Source: Nocardia araoensis NBRC 100135 (GTDB lineage Bacteria > Actinomycetota > Actinomycetes > Mycobacteriales > Mycobacteriaceae). Taken from it: a DNA stretch of 64,000 nt. Shown one piece after another: positions 34,137 through 42,906 of this stretch. The notes under the pieces were generated by a model. The model ran no database searches, had not been told where the DNA came from, and saw only the letters and a list, made by a program, of their open reading frames with translations. The DNA lies in contig NZ_BAFR01000351.1 of NCBI RefSeq assembly GCF_000308435.1, positions 1-64,000 on the forward strand. The letters run 5' to 3'. Every line of letters begins with the position of its first letter. The stretch's first letter is position 1. A program made the position numbers and the translations under genes.

Positions 34137-34559
34137 CTAGCCGTTGTATTCGCTGACGACGTCGACAACCCAGACGACGCCGAAACGGTCCCGCAGCATC
34201 CCGTAGGCGGGCGCCCAGTTCGCCGGGCCCATCGGAATCACCACGGTCGCACCCGCGGTGAGTTTTTCCCAGAAGCCCGAGACCTCTTCGACGGTCTCGC
34301 CGCGCACGGAGACGAAGAACCCGTTCACTCCCGGGTGGTAATCCATCGACGAGGGCACGTCGTAGGCCATGACGTGGAACCCGTTGTCCGCTTGCACCTG
34401 ACCCCACATGATCTGGTCGGCCTCGGACTCCTCCTGGAAATTCCCGGCGTCCTTGTAGGTGACGACGGCGAGCTGACCGCCGAAGACGGATCGGTAGAAC
34501 TCCAGCGCGTCGCGGGCGTCGCCGCGGAAGTTCAGATGGGTGGTGGTTGCGAGGGACAC
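34137..34559 (-). CDS. VOC-superfamily (PhnB/glyoxalase-like) protein
   Basis: 140 residues built of two beta-alpha-beta-beta-beta modules: HLNFRGDARDALEFYRSVFG at the start and a second half with GATVVIPMGPANWAPAYGML and DRFGVVWVVDVV. It matches PhnB/3-demethylubiquinone-methyltransferase-like members of the vicinal oxygen chelate fold. Many of these are accessory or of unknown function and lack a complete metal site. It is divergent from a WYL regulator, a pairing commonly seen for this family, so the regulator probably controls it. Confidence 0.87.
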   Translation of the reverse strand: MSLATTTHLNFRGDARDALEFYRSVFGGQLAVVTYKDAGNFQEESEADQIMWGQVQADNGFHVMAYDVPSSMDYHPGVNGFFVSVRGETVEEVSGFWEKLTAGATVVIPMGPANWAPAYGMLRDRFGVVWVVDVVSEYNG

Positions 34560-34652
34560 GATTGCTCCTGATTCGGCTCGATGGCTGACGTGAGCAACTC
34601 TCGCAAGGTCAGTGGCCAGGTTGTGTCCGCTACTTCGGGCAGGATGACAAAT

Positions 34653-35642
34653 ATGCCGAAAACCTCCGCGCGACTGCTGGCGCTGCTGTCCCTGCTTCAG
34701 GCGCGCCGGGACTGGCCGGGCGCGCTGTTGGCGGAACGGCTGGCGGTCAGCCCGCGTACTGTGCGCCGCGATGTCGACCGGCTGCGCGAACTCGGCTATC
34801 CCATCGTCGCCGCCAAGGGCCCGGACGGGGGATACCGGCTCGGCCCGGGTACGCGACTGCCGCCGCTGCTGTTCGACGACGAGCAGGCCGTCGCCCTGGC
34901 TGTCGCACTGCAGATCGCCACCACAGCGGGCGCCGGTATCGAAGAGGCCGCGGCGCGCGCGCTCAACACCGTCCGTCAGGTCATGCCCGCGCGGCTACAC
35001 CACCGCATCGACACCCTCCGGATCACCGCCGTCGCACCGCCCGCGGACGGGTCCTCCTCCGAGGCCGGGGCGCAAGTCCTCACGGCGATCGGCGCCGCCG
35101 TCGATGCCCGCGAAGTGCTGCGCTTCGACTACGCCGGCGCCTCCCTGCCGGATGCCGCGCACCCGCCGCGTCGAGTGCAGCCCCATCATCTCGTCACCTG
35201 GTCAGGACGCTGGTATCTCGTGGCCTGGGACCTCGACCGTGACGACTGGCGGACGTTCCGCGCCGACCGGATCACTCCGCGGACCCCCACCGGCCCCCGC
35301 TTCACTCCGCGCGAACTCCCGGCGGGAGATGTGGCCACCTTCGTGATCAGTAGGTTCCGCGGCTCGGACGGGACCGGCGGCTGGCCCTGCCGCGGGGCGG
35401 CGGTCCTGCACCGCCCCGCCACCGAGGTATCTCCGTTTCTCCACGACGGAGTGGTCGAGGCGATCGGTCCCGATCGCTGCCGGGTCGTGCTGGGCTCGTG
35501 GTCGTGGCCCGCGCTCGCCGCCAGTCTCGGCAGGTTCGACGCCGACATCGACGTCATCGGGCCGCCCGAACTCACCGCCGCTTTCGACCGCTTGGCCCGC
35601 CGGTACACCGACGCAGCCAACAGCGGAGCGGTCCGCGCGTGA
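34653..35642 (+). CDS. HTH/WYL-domain transcriptional regulator (YafY/DeoR-type)
   Basis: 329 residues from the ATG at 34653, with GGCAGGA just upstream; the longer frame from 34581 lacks a site. N-terminal winged HTH: LLALLSLLQARRDWPGALLA, then VSPRTVRRDVDRLRELGYPI. The WYL domain has VQPHHLVTWSGRWYLVAWDL followed by the arginine-containing DDWRTFRADRI, which in the family binds a small ligand or nucleic acid. A WCX-type C-terminal extension follows. It probably controls the divergent VOC gene. Confidence 0.9.
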   Translation: MPKTSARLLALLSLLQARRDWPGALLAERLAVSPRTVRRDVDRLRELGYPIVAAKGPDGGYRLGPGTRLPPLLFDDEQAVALAVALQIATTAGAGIEEAAARALNTVRQVMPARLHHRIDTLRITAVAPPADGSSSEAGAQVLTAIGAAVDAREVLRFDYAGASLPDAAHPPRRVQPHHLVTWSGRWYLVAWDLDRDDWRTFRADRITPRTPTGPRFTPRELPAGDVATFVISRFRGSDGTGGWPCRGAAVLHRPATEVSPFLHDGVVEAIGPDRCRVVLGSWSWPALAASLGRFDADIDVIGPPELTAAFDRLARRYTDAANSGAVRA

Positions 35643-35732
35643 GAATCGACGCCGTTGTCCGGTCGAGTTGTCGAATCAGGGGTGCGGGGGACTGCGGCCG
35701 GACCGCACGCGCTCGACCGGTGCGGGCGATTG

Positions 35733-36947
35733 TCAGAGATGGCGATGCGACGAGTAGTGGAATGCCAGAACCCCCACGAACGCGTGGATCTCCGCCAGTG
35801 TGTGCGCGGGCATCATGACGTCGCAGAACGGCAGGGCTGCCGCCATCGCGCCGGTGGTCGGCTGGAACCCGGCCTCGCCCGCACGGGGATTGAGCCAGAT
35901 GACGCGCCGAGCCCGGCGTCTGATCCGGGCCATCGCCCGGGCGAGCAGATCGGGGGTGTCGCTGTCCCAGCCGTCCGATGCGATGACGACGACGGCGCCG
36001 CGCATCGCGTTGCCGGATGGCGTCGCGAGCACCGCGCCGAGGCATCGGCCGATGTGCGTGCCGCCGTAGCGGTCGATCACCTTCTCGTTCGCGCGGGCCA
36101 CCGCGACCTCAGGGGAGCGGTGCGCGAGCACCGCGGTGAGCCTGGTCAGCGAGGTGGAGAAGGCGAACACCTCGGGCCGATCGGACGAACGACGTTGCAT
36201 GGCGGCCCGCATCAGATGCAGGTAGAGCGTCGAATACGGCTGCATGGAGCGGCTGACGTCGCAGACCATGACGATGCGGCGCGGGCGCCGCCGGGGACGA
36301 GTGCGGACCAGCACCGCCGACTCCCACCCGGTGCGGCGTGAGTCGTTCATCGTCGCCCGGAAGTCGATCCGCTTGCCGTGCGGATGACTTTCCCGGCGTG
36401 TGCTGCTGCGCTGCGGCCAGAGCGCCGCCGCCTGTTCCAGCCAGGCACCGATGGTCCGCAGATCGTCCGGATCGAAGCGGGCGAAGGGTTCTTGATCCCG
36501 GGCCGCGAACCGGCTCGGCAGCACGTCCGGAAGTGCCACACCCTGGTCGTCGGTGGACCGGTCGACACCGATTGCCGATCGTGGCGTGACCCAGGGGACG
36601 TCACCACCGTGCCGAGACGGCGCCCCGCCGCCTGCGCCCGGTGCCGAAGCGCGTTCGGCCGGCAGCCCATGCGTACGGCTCGCCGGGTCCACCCCCAGTA
36701 CCGCGTCGGCGAACACCGTCGCGAAGACCGCGTCGAAGGCCGCGAGATCTTGCATGCGATCGACGAGCGTGAGTCGCATCGCCCAGTAGAGTTCGGTGCG
36801 CGACCGCGGCGCCATGCGCCGCCAGGCTTGCACGAACAGTGCGGGACCACTCGGAGCCACCGCGACGCCACCGCGCCGCAGTCGCGCGACCACCGCGACG
36901 GCGAACGCGGCCAGATCCACGCCGCGCAGCAGTGCCGCCCGCGTCAT
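35733..36947 (-). CDS. coxE: CoxE-like VWA-domain protein, CO dehydrogenase maturation
   Basis: 404 residues with a C-terminal von Willebrand A domain. The MIDAS motif DVSRSM (D-x-S-x-S) is in MVCDVSRSMQPYSTLYLHLM, with further strands RGAVVVIASDGWDSD and CDVMMPAHTLAEIH. In Oligotropha CoxE works with the AAA+ protein CoxD to insert the Cu-S part of the CODH active site. It is the last gene of the minus-strand cox operon, and its ATG overlaps the coxG stop by four bases (ATGA). Confidence 0.88.
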   Translation of the reverse strand: MTRAALLRGVDLAAFAVAVVARLRRGGVAVAPSGPALFVQAWRRMAPRSRTELYWAMRLTLVDRMQDLAAFDAVFATVFADAVLGVDPASRTHGLPAERASAPGAGGGAPSRHGGDVPWVTPRSAIGVDRSTDDQGVALPDVLPSRFAARDQEPFARFDPDDLRTIGAWLEQAAALWPQRSSTRRESHPHGKRIDFRATMNDSRRTGWESAVLVRTRPRRRPRRIVMVCDVSRSMQPYSTLYLHLMRAAMQRRSSDRPEVFAFSTSLTRLTAVLAHRSPEVAVARANEKVIDRYGGTHIGRCLGAVLATPSGNAMRGAVVVIASDGWDSDTPDLLARAMARIRRRARRVIWLNPRAGEAGFQPTTGAMAAALPFCDVMMPAHTLAEIHAFVGVLAFHYSSHRHL

Positions 36948-37594
36948 CGCTTCGTGCGAGTCCGCCTGCGCACCAGGATGATTCCGAGCACTGCCGCGAG
37001 CACGAACGCGATCGCGGGCGCATACTTCTTGATCATCGCTGGGCCCATGAGTTCGACGAGGTCCAGCGGCGCGGGCTCGGACTGCGCGACCGGTTGCGGG
37101 TGCGCTGGTCGCCGCTCCTGTCCAGCCACCGGTGCCGCGACGGTCGCATCGCTCGCCGCGAGTTTGGTCTCCAAGGACGCGACGAATTGACCCATCATCT
37201 TCTCGGAAACCTGCTGCAACATTCCGCTGCCGAACTGGGCGAGTTTGCCGACGACCTTGAGGTCGGTGTCCACGGTGACACGGGTCCTGCCGTCCTCGGC
37301 GCACAGTCGTGTGGTGATGGTCGCGGCGGCGTTCCCGGATCCGTGTGAATCCCGTCCACGGCCGCTGATGACGGCGCGATGGTCGTGTTCGTCGCGCTCG
37401 ACGAATTGCGCTTTCCCGGTGAATTCGCTGGTCACCGGGCCGACTTTGATCTTCAATCTACCGAGGAAGTCGTCTCCCTGCCATCCGACCATCTGTGCGC
37501 CGGGTAGGAGCGGGACCACCTGTTCGAGGTCGGTCAGTACCTCCCATGCCTGCTCGACGGGTGCGTTGACGGTGAACTCGTTGGCGATCTTCAT
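36944..37594 (-). CDS. coxG: CoxG-like SRPBCC membrane-anchor protein
   Basis: 216 residues. An SRPBCC lipid-binding domain comes first (MKIANEFTVNAPVEQAWEVL, VPLLPGAQMVGWQGDDFLGR), then a proline-rich linker, then a C-terminal membrane helix (YAPAIAFVLAAVLGIILV) with a basic cytoplasmic end. CoxG recruits CO dehydrogenase to the membrane and, in recent mycobacterial work, carries quinone to it. The tail anchor here fits that role. It lies between coxD and coxE with minimal spacing. Confidence 0.9.
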   Translation of the reverse strand: MKIANEFTVNAPVEQAWEVLTDLEQVVPLLPGAQMVGWQGDDFLGRLKIKVGPVTSEFTGKAQFVERDEHDHRAVISGRGRDSHGSGNAAATITTRLCAEDGRTRVTVDTDLKVVGKLAQFGSGMLQQVSEKMMGQFVASLETKLAASDATVAAPVAGQERRPAHPQPVAQSEPAPLDLVELMGPAMIKKYAPAIAFVLAAVLGIILVRRRTRTKR

Positions 37595-37607
37595 TGCGCC
37601 ATCCCTC

Positions 37608-38495
37608 TCATCCGGTAGCCAGGTCTCGCGTGTATTCGGCGAATGCTTCCTGCACGGTGGCGCGGTCGTCGGGTGTCTTCGCCAGCGCGCTGAGCGCTGC
37701 GACCGCCTCCGGCGCGACCAGATCGGCGACATCGAGCGCGGCCAACGCGGCGATCCAGTCGATGGTCTCGGCGACACCGGGTGGTTTGTCGAGATCGAGA
37801 CCGCGGGCGTGAGCGACGAACAGGGTGGCATGCTCGATCAGCGCATCGGTTGCCCCGGGCACGGTGCGTCGCACGATCGCCACGGCGCGGGACTGCTCCG
37901 GGTAATCGATCCAGTGGTAGAGGCAGCGCCGCCGCAGCGCGTCGTGCAGGTCGCGGCTACGGTTCGAGGTCAGCACCGCCAGTGGCGGACGCGCGGCGGT
38001 GAAGGTTCCGAGTTCCGGGACGGTCACCGCGGCCTCACCCAGGAATTCCAGCAGCAACGCCTCGAATTCGTCGTCGGCACGGTCGATTTCGTCGACCAGC
38101 AGCACCGGGGGCGTCGGACCGCGATAGCGGACGCAGCGCAGGATCGGGCGGTCGACCAGGAACGCCTCGGTGAACAAGTCGGCCTCGGTGAGGTCGGCGC
38201 CACGCGCTTCGGCGAGCCGAATGCTGAGCAGCTGACGCTGGTAATTCCAGTCGTACAGCGCTTCGCTCACGGTGAGGCCCTCGTAGCACTGCAGGCGGAT
38301 CAGCGGAGCATCGAGCACGGTCGCCAGGGTCTTCGCCGCCGTCGTCTTGCCCACTCCCGGCTCGCCTTCCAGCAGGAGGGGCCGACCCAGCGTGGTGGCC
38401 AGGTAGAAGGCGGCGGCGGTCCCGGTATCGAGCAGGTAGTCGTCGGCGTCGAATCGCCGGACGACCTCCCCGATATCGTCGAACGGCGACATCAT
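37608..38495 (-). CDS. coxD: CoxD/MoxR-family AAA+ ATPase, CODH maturation
   Basis: 295 residues from the ATG at 38495 (a second ATG follows directly). Walker A GEPGVGKTT, Walker B VLLVDEIDRADDEFEALLLE, sensor-1 LTSNRSRDLHDALRRRC and a MoxR-type lid are visible. CoxD is the chaperone-like ATPase needed to build the Mo-S-Cu cluster of CoxL. It overlaps the MocA-like gene end and lies 13 bp before coxG. Confidence 0.9.
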   Translation of the reverse strand: MMSPFDDIGEVVRRFDADDYLLDTGTAAAFYLATTLGRPLLLEGEPGVGKTTAAKTLATVLDAPLIRLQCYEGLTVSEALYDWNYQRQLLSIRLAEARGADLTEADLFTEAFLVDRPILRCVRYRGPTPPVLLVDEIDRADDEFEALLLEFLGEAAVTVPELGTFTAARPPLAVLTSNRSRDLHDALRRRCLYHWIDYPEQSRAVAIVRRTVPGATDALIEHATLFVAHARGLDLDKPPGVAETIDWIAALAALDVADLVAPEAVAALSALAKTPDDRATVQEAFAEYTRDLATG

Positions 38496-39085
38496 GGCGA
38501 GGTCGAGGCCCGCAGGCGCTCGTAGTCGTCCCAGGTGTCCACGTCCAAGGGCACCGGTGCGTCGACGTCGAGTCGGGACACCGCGACGCGGCCCGACTCG
38601 ATGACCTTCCAAACGGCCTTGTCGCCGTGCAGGCGGGACAGTTCGCCGAAGCAGCCGCGGGGCAGCCAGAACGGATGCCCGACGCCGTCGCGGTAGCCGC
38701 AGACCGTGATCGCGGCGGGCGTTGCCTCCGCGATCAGTCGTTCGACGGTCGCCGCCGACAGGCCGGGTTGATCACCGAGCATCAGCACGATTCCGGCGGC
38801 TGCGGGATGCACCGCGCTCAGGGCCGAACGCAACGACGAGGAACAGCCCGAACCGAAGTCGTCGGCCACGACGACCTCCACCCCGGTGAGATCGACCTGC
38901 CGCCGAACCGCCGCGGCCGCCCCGCCGAGGGTGACGATGACCTGATCGAAACCGCAGGATCGCACGACCTCGACAGTGGCGCCGAGCAGCGTCGTCTCGC
39001 GGTAGGGCAGTAGTTGTTTCGCAGTGCCGAGACGCCGCGATGCTCCCGCCGCGAGTACCACCCCGGTGACGAATGCGGTTGTCAT
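38492..39085 (-). CDS. MocA-like molybdenum cofactor nucleotidyltransferase
   Basis: 197 residues. The nucleotide-binding motif VLAAGASRRLGTAKQLLPY and the metal motif LMLGDQPGLSAATVERL are those of the NTP_transf_3 family (MocA/MobA), and CGYRDGVGHPFWLPR is typical of MocA. It is predicted to make the cytosine dinucleotide form of molybdopterin (MCD) used by CODH. It overlaps its neighbours on both sides by four bases, inside the cox operon. Confidence 0.9.
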   Translation of the reverse strand: MTTAFVTGVVLAAGASRRLGTAKQLLPYRETTLLGATVEVVRSCGFDQVIVTLGGAAAAVRRQVDLTGVEVVVADDFGSGCSSSLRSALSAVHPAAAGIVLMLGDQPGLSAATVERLIAEATPAAITVCGYRDGVGHPFWLPRGCFGELSRLHGDKAVWKVIESGRVAVSRLDVDAPVPLDVDTWDDYERLRASTSP

Positions 39086-39987
39086 GAGCCCGTCTTCGCC
39101 GCGGCGAAGGAAGTGCGGCAGCCGGAGCCGCAGAACCAGTAGTCGACATCGTCGACAGTGAGATGTGGCGTGTCCGGCCCCACCGTGACGGTCATGCCGC
39201 ACACCGGATCGAGCGCTTCGAATGCGGCGCTCGACAGGCGAACCGGGACGGCCAAGCCGCCCTTACGGATCGCCTGGATCACTTCCGCGACAATCGAGAT
39301 GGCTATCTCCGCCGAGGTCTTGGCGCCGATCGGCAGACCCACCGGGGTGCGCACGCGCATGTGCTCGGCCTCGGTCAACCCGAGCTCGTCCAGAATCGAC
39401 GCTCCCCGGATCTTGCTGGCGACCAACCCGACATACCCCACGCCGGAGTCGAGCGCGGCGCGGATCATCTCGGCCTCCGGGCCGCCGTGGCTGGCGATCA
39501 CCACCGCCGTCGTGTCGGTCAGCGCATCCAGCGAGTCCGCTTCGCCGACATTGCGCTGCACGTCGAATCCGACGAGTGCGCACACTTCGGCCAGCGCGTC
39601 CGCGATGGGTGTCGCGCCGCAGATACGCACCAGCGGCGCCGGGATCTGCGGCTCGAGGAAGATCTCCAGCGCTCCGCCGGACAGGCAGGGATTCACCACC
39701 ACAGCCGCGCCGGGAGCTTCGGGGAATTGCAGGTCACCGTCGGGTAGCACACGCAGCAGCACGCTCTCGTTCGATTGCAGAGCGCCCAGCGCGGCCTTGC
39801 GGACCGAGTTCTGGGCGCACTGGCCGCCGACGAATCCTTCGATCGTCCCGTCCTGCAGGAGGATCGCCTCGTCCCCGGCATGCGCCGAGGTCGGCTGCTG
39901 CGCTCGGACGACAGTCGCGTGCACGAACGGAGTCCGGGTCCGAACCAGCTGCTGTGCACGCTCGGTCATCTTCATCGGTGATCCCAT
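39082..39987 (-). CDS. XdhC/CoxI-family protein fused to a C-terminal YHS domain
   Basis: About 301 residues; the start may be 39996, 39987 or 39975. The N-terminal XdhC_CoxI domain (FVHATVVRAQQPTSAHAGDE, IEGFVGGQCAQNSV) and Rossmann-like XdhC_C domain (VVIASHGGPEAEMIRAALDS, VGLVASKIRGA, RVRTPVGLPIGAKTSAEIAI) fit maturation factors that sulphurate the Mo cofactor. The last 45 residues form a YHS domain (DPVCGMTVTV and DYWFCGSGCRTSF) with three cysteines, a metal-binding module found in copper and heavy-metal proteins. The fusion would be sensible for a Cu-S-Mo enzyme. Follows coxL directly. Confidence 0.87.
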   Translation of the reverse strand: MGSPMKMTERAQQLVRTRTPFVHATVVRAQQPTSAHAGDEAILLQDGTIEGFVGGQCAQNSVRKAALGALQSNESVLLRVLPDGDLQFPEAPGAAVVVNPCLSGGALEIFLEPQIPAPLVRICGATPIADALAEVCALVGFDVQRNVGEADSLDALTDTTAVVIASHGGPEAEMIRAALDSGVGYVGLVASKIRGASILDELGLTEAEHMRVRTPVGLPIGAKTSAEIAISIVAEVIQAIRKGGLAVPVRLSSAAFEALDPVCGMTVTVGPDTPHLTVDDVDYWFCGSGCRTSFAAAKTGS

Positions 39988-40000
39988 TGCTCGCACCCAC

Positions 40001-42391
40001 TCAGACCGGCGGTGTGGCCCGGCCCTGCATCGCTTCCCAGACCCGGGACGGCGTCAGCGGCATGTCGGCGTGCCGTACGCCATAGGGCGCCAGCGCATCC
40101 ACCACCGCGTTGACCACCGCCGCCGGTGATCCGACGGTCGCCGATTCGCCGATGCCTTTCGCGCCGATCGGGTGGTGCGGCGACGGAGTGACCGTGTACC
40201 CGGTCTCGAAATGCGGAACCTCGAGCGCCGTCGGGATCAGGTAGTCCATCAGGGATCCGCCGAGGCAGTTGCCGTCCTCGTCGAAAGCGATGATCTCCAT
40301 CAGCGCCATGCCGATGCCGTCGGTGATGCCGCCGTGCACCTGGCCTTCGATGATCATCGGATTGATCCTGGTCCCGCAGTCGTCCACGGCGAGGAAGCGC
40401 CTGACCTTCACCACGGCCGTCCCCGGGTCGATATCGACGACGCAGAAGTACGCGCCATAGGGGTAGGTGAGATTCTCCGGGTTGTAACAGACCTGTGCGT
40501 CGAGTCCGCCCTCGATACCTTCGGGCAGATCGCCGGCGCCATGTGCCCGCATCGCGATCTGCTGGATCGTGACGGCCGCCGACGGGTCGCCTTTGACGTG
40601 GAACGAGCCCTTCTCCCACTCGAGGTCGGCAACGGAGACCTCGAGCATGCCGGACGCGATGATCCGCGCCTTGTCGCGCACCTTTCGCGCCACCAGCGCG
40701 GCAGCGGCGCCCGAGACCGGTGTCGAACGACTGCCGTAGGTGCCGAGGCCGAACGGGGTCTGGTCGGTGTCGCCGTGCACGACGTCGATGTCGTCCGGCG
40801 GTATCCCGAGTTCCTCGGCGACGATCTGCGCGAACGTCGTCTCGTGTCCCTGTCCCTGGGTTTGTACCGACAGCCGCACAACGGCTTTGCCGGTCGGGTG
40901 GACGCGCAACTCACACCCGTCGGCCATCCCGAGTCCGAGGATGTCCATGTCCTTGCGCGGACCCGCGCCCGCGGCTTCGGTGAAGAACGCCATCCCGACG
41001 CCCATCAACTCACCCCGGGCGCGCTTGCGCCGCTGTTCTTCGCGCAAGGCGTCGTATCCGATCATGTCCATCGCCAGGCGCATGGTCTTCGCGTAGTCGC
41101 CGGAGTCGTAGACCCAGCCGGTCTTGCTGGTGTACGGGAACTGTTCGGGGCGAAGCAGATTGCGCAGCCGCAGCTCCGCTGGATCCATCCGCAGTTCCTG
41201 AGCGAGGCAATCCACCAACCGCTCGACGAAGTAGACGGCCTCGGTGATCCGGAACGAGCACGCGTAGGCGACCCCGCCCGGGGCCTTGTTCGTGTAGACC
41301 GCGGTCATCTTGCAGTAGGCGGCCTCGATGTCATAGCTACCGGTGAAGACACCGAAGAAGCCGGCCGGATACTTCAACGGCGCGGCCGTGCCGTTGAAGG
41401 CGCCGTGATCGGCGAGGACGGTGGACCGGATGGCCAGGATCCTGCCGTCGGCGTCGGCGGCGATCTCGCCGACCATGATGTAGTCGCGGGCGAACCCGGT
41501 GCTGGTCAGATTCTCGCTGCGATCCTCCATCCATTTGACCGGTTTGCCCAGCAGCAGCGATCCGACGATGGCGCAGACGTAGCCCGGGTAGATGGGCACC
41601 TTGTTGCCGAACCCGCCGCCGATATCGGGTGCGATCACCCGGATCTTGTGCTCGGGTAGCCCGGCGACCATCGCGTAGATCGTGCGGTGGGCATGCGGTG
41701 CCTGGCTCGTCGACCACAATGTGAGCTTGCCGGTCACCGGATCGAGATCCGCGACGGCGCCGCAGGTTTCCATGGGGGCCGGATGCACTCGCGGATAGAC
41801 GATCTCCTGCCGAACGACGACGTCCGCGCGCGCGAACACCGCCTCGGTCGCGGCCGCGTCGCCGGTCTCCCAGTCGAAGCAGTGGTTGTCCCGCTTGCCC
41901 TCGAGATCGTCTCGGATCACCGGCATCTCGGGCGCGAGTGCGGTCCGCGCATCGATCACCGGGGGGAGCATCTCGTACTCGACGTCGATGAGTTCCAGCG
42001 CATCACGCGCGGAGTAGCGATCCTCGGCGACGACGAAGGCCACTTCCTGGCCCTGGAACCGGACCTTGTCGGTCGCCAGCACCGCCTGCACGTCGTTGGA
42101 AAGCGTCGGCATCCACGCCAGTCCCTTCGCGGCGAGATCCGCACCGGTGACGACCGCCTTGACCTTCGGGTGGGCCTGTGCCGCGGAGACGTCGACGCTC
42201 ACGATCCGCGCGTGCGCGAACGGGGAACGCAGGATCGCCATATGCAGCATGCCGGGCAGTTGAACGTCGTCGACGTAATTGCCGCGTCCGCGAATGAACC
42301 GGGGGTCCTCTTTGCGCAGCATCCTGCCGTGCCCGCACGGCTTGTGGTCGTTGTCGACGCGGTCTTCCGGCCGGGGTTCGACGGCGGTCAT
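40001..42391 (-). CDS. coxL: Aerobic carbon monoxide dehydrogenase, large (molybdenum) subunit, form I
   Basis: 796 residues. It oxidises CO to CO2 at a Mo-S-Cu centre and passes electrons through CoxS and CoxM to the respiratory chain. The decisive form I signature AYxCSFR is present as AYACSFR; the copper-binding Cys is residue 378 (codon 41258-41260), close to Cys388 of Oligotropha CoxL. Cofactor-binding segments IRVIAPDIGGGFGNK, QTQGQGHETTFAQI, GTYGSRSTPVSGAAA and the active-site Glu segment AKGIGESATVGSPA are intact. Form II enzymes have AYRGAGR instead. It overlaps coxS by four bases. Confidence 0.96.
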   Translation of the reverse strand: MTAVEPRPEDRVDNDHKPCGHGRMLRKEDPRFIRGRGNYVDDVQLPGMLHMAILRSPFAHARIVSVDVSAAQAHPKVKAVVTGADLAAKGLAWMPTLSNDVQAVLATDKVRFQGQEVAFVVAEDRYSARDALELIDVEYEMLPPVIDARTALAPEMPVIRDDLEGKRDNHCFDWETGDAAATEAVFARADVVVRQEIVYPRVHPAPMETCGAVADLDPVTGKLTLWSTSQAPHAHRTIYAMVAGLPEHKIRVIAPDIGGGFGNKVPIYPGYVCAIVGSLLLGKPVKWMEDRSENLTSTGFARDYIMVGEIAADADGRILAIRSTVLADHGAFNGTAAPLKYPAGFFGVFTGSYDIEAAYCKMTAVYTNKAPGGVAYACSFRITEAVYFVERLVDCLAQELRMDPAELRLRNLLRPEQFPYTSKTGWVYDSGDYAKTMRLAMDMIGYDALREEQRRKRARGELMGVGMAFFTEAAGAGPRKDMDILGLGMADGCELRVHPTGKAVVRLSVQTQGQGHETTFAQIVAEELGIPPDDIDVVHGDTDQTPFGLGTYGSRSTPVSGAAAALVARKVRDKARIIASGMLEVSVADLEWEKGSFHVKGDPSAAVTIQQIAMRAHGAGDLPEGIEGGLDAQVCYNPENLTYPYGAYFCVVDIDPGTAVVKVRRFLAVDDCGTRINPMIIEGQVHGGITDGIGMALMEIIAFDEDGNCLGGSLMDYLIPTALEVPHFETGYTVTPSPHHPIGAKGIGESATVGSPAAVVNAVVDALAPYGVRHADMPLTPSRVWEAMQGRATPPV

Positions 42392-42906
42392 GACGTGCTC
42401 CCGACCGGCGCTGCGGTGGACGCGGGTTCGGGCTCCACCGCTTCGCCCCGTTGCTTCGCCGCGGCCCACTGGATCGACCGCACGATGGTCGTGTATCCGG
42501 TGCAGCGGCAGATCTGACCGGAGATCGCCTCCCGAATGGTCTGCTCGTCGGGATCCGGGTTGCGGTCGAGCAGCGCGCGGGCCGTGATCATCATCCCGGG
42601 CGTGCAGAATCCGCACTGCAACCCGTGACACTGCATGAAGCCCTCCTGCACGGGATCGAGCCGCCCGTCCACCTCGAGTCCCTCGACGGTGCGCACCGAA
42701 CGGCCGCCGGCCATGACGGCCAGCATCGTGCACGACTTCACCGGTTCGCCGTCCACCTCCACCACACAGGTGCCGCAGTTGCTGGTGTCACATCCCCAGT
42801 GGGTTCCGGTGAGCCGCAACTGGTCTCGCAGGAAATGCACGAGCAGGGTGCGCGGCTCGACGTCGGCGGTCACCTGCTCGCCGTTGACGGTCATGGTTAC
42901 CTGCAT
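42388..42906 (-). CDS. coxS: Aerobic CO dehydrogenase, small iron-sulfur subunit
   Basis: 172 residues with two [2Fe-2S] domains. The plant-ferredoxin-type cluster is WGCDTSNCGTCVVEVDG with the fourth Cys in VKSCTML. The second cluster is CGFCTPGMMITARALL and GQICRCTGYTTIVRSI. A Pro/Ala-rich tail of about 20 residues is longer than usual. It transfers electrons between the Mo site and the FAD of CoxM. Overlaps coxM by 10 bp and coxL by 4 bp. Confidence 0.95.
   Translation of the reverse strand: MQVTMTVNGEQVTADVEPRTLLVHFLRDQLRLTGTHWGCDTSNCGTCVVEVDGEPVKSCTMLAVMAGGRSVRTVEGLEVDGRLDPVQEGFMQCHGLQCGFCTPGMMITARALLDRNPDPDEQTIREAISGQICRCTGYTTIVRSIQWAAAKQRGEAVEPEPASTAAPVGSTS

Noticed and set aside
40001-42391. 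CoxL as a form II CODH or xanthine-dehydrogenase-like enzyme
   Set aside because: The active-site loop reads AYACSFR, which is specific for form I CoxL.
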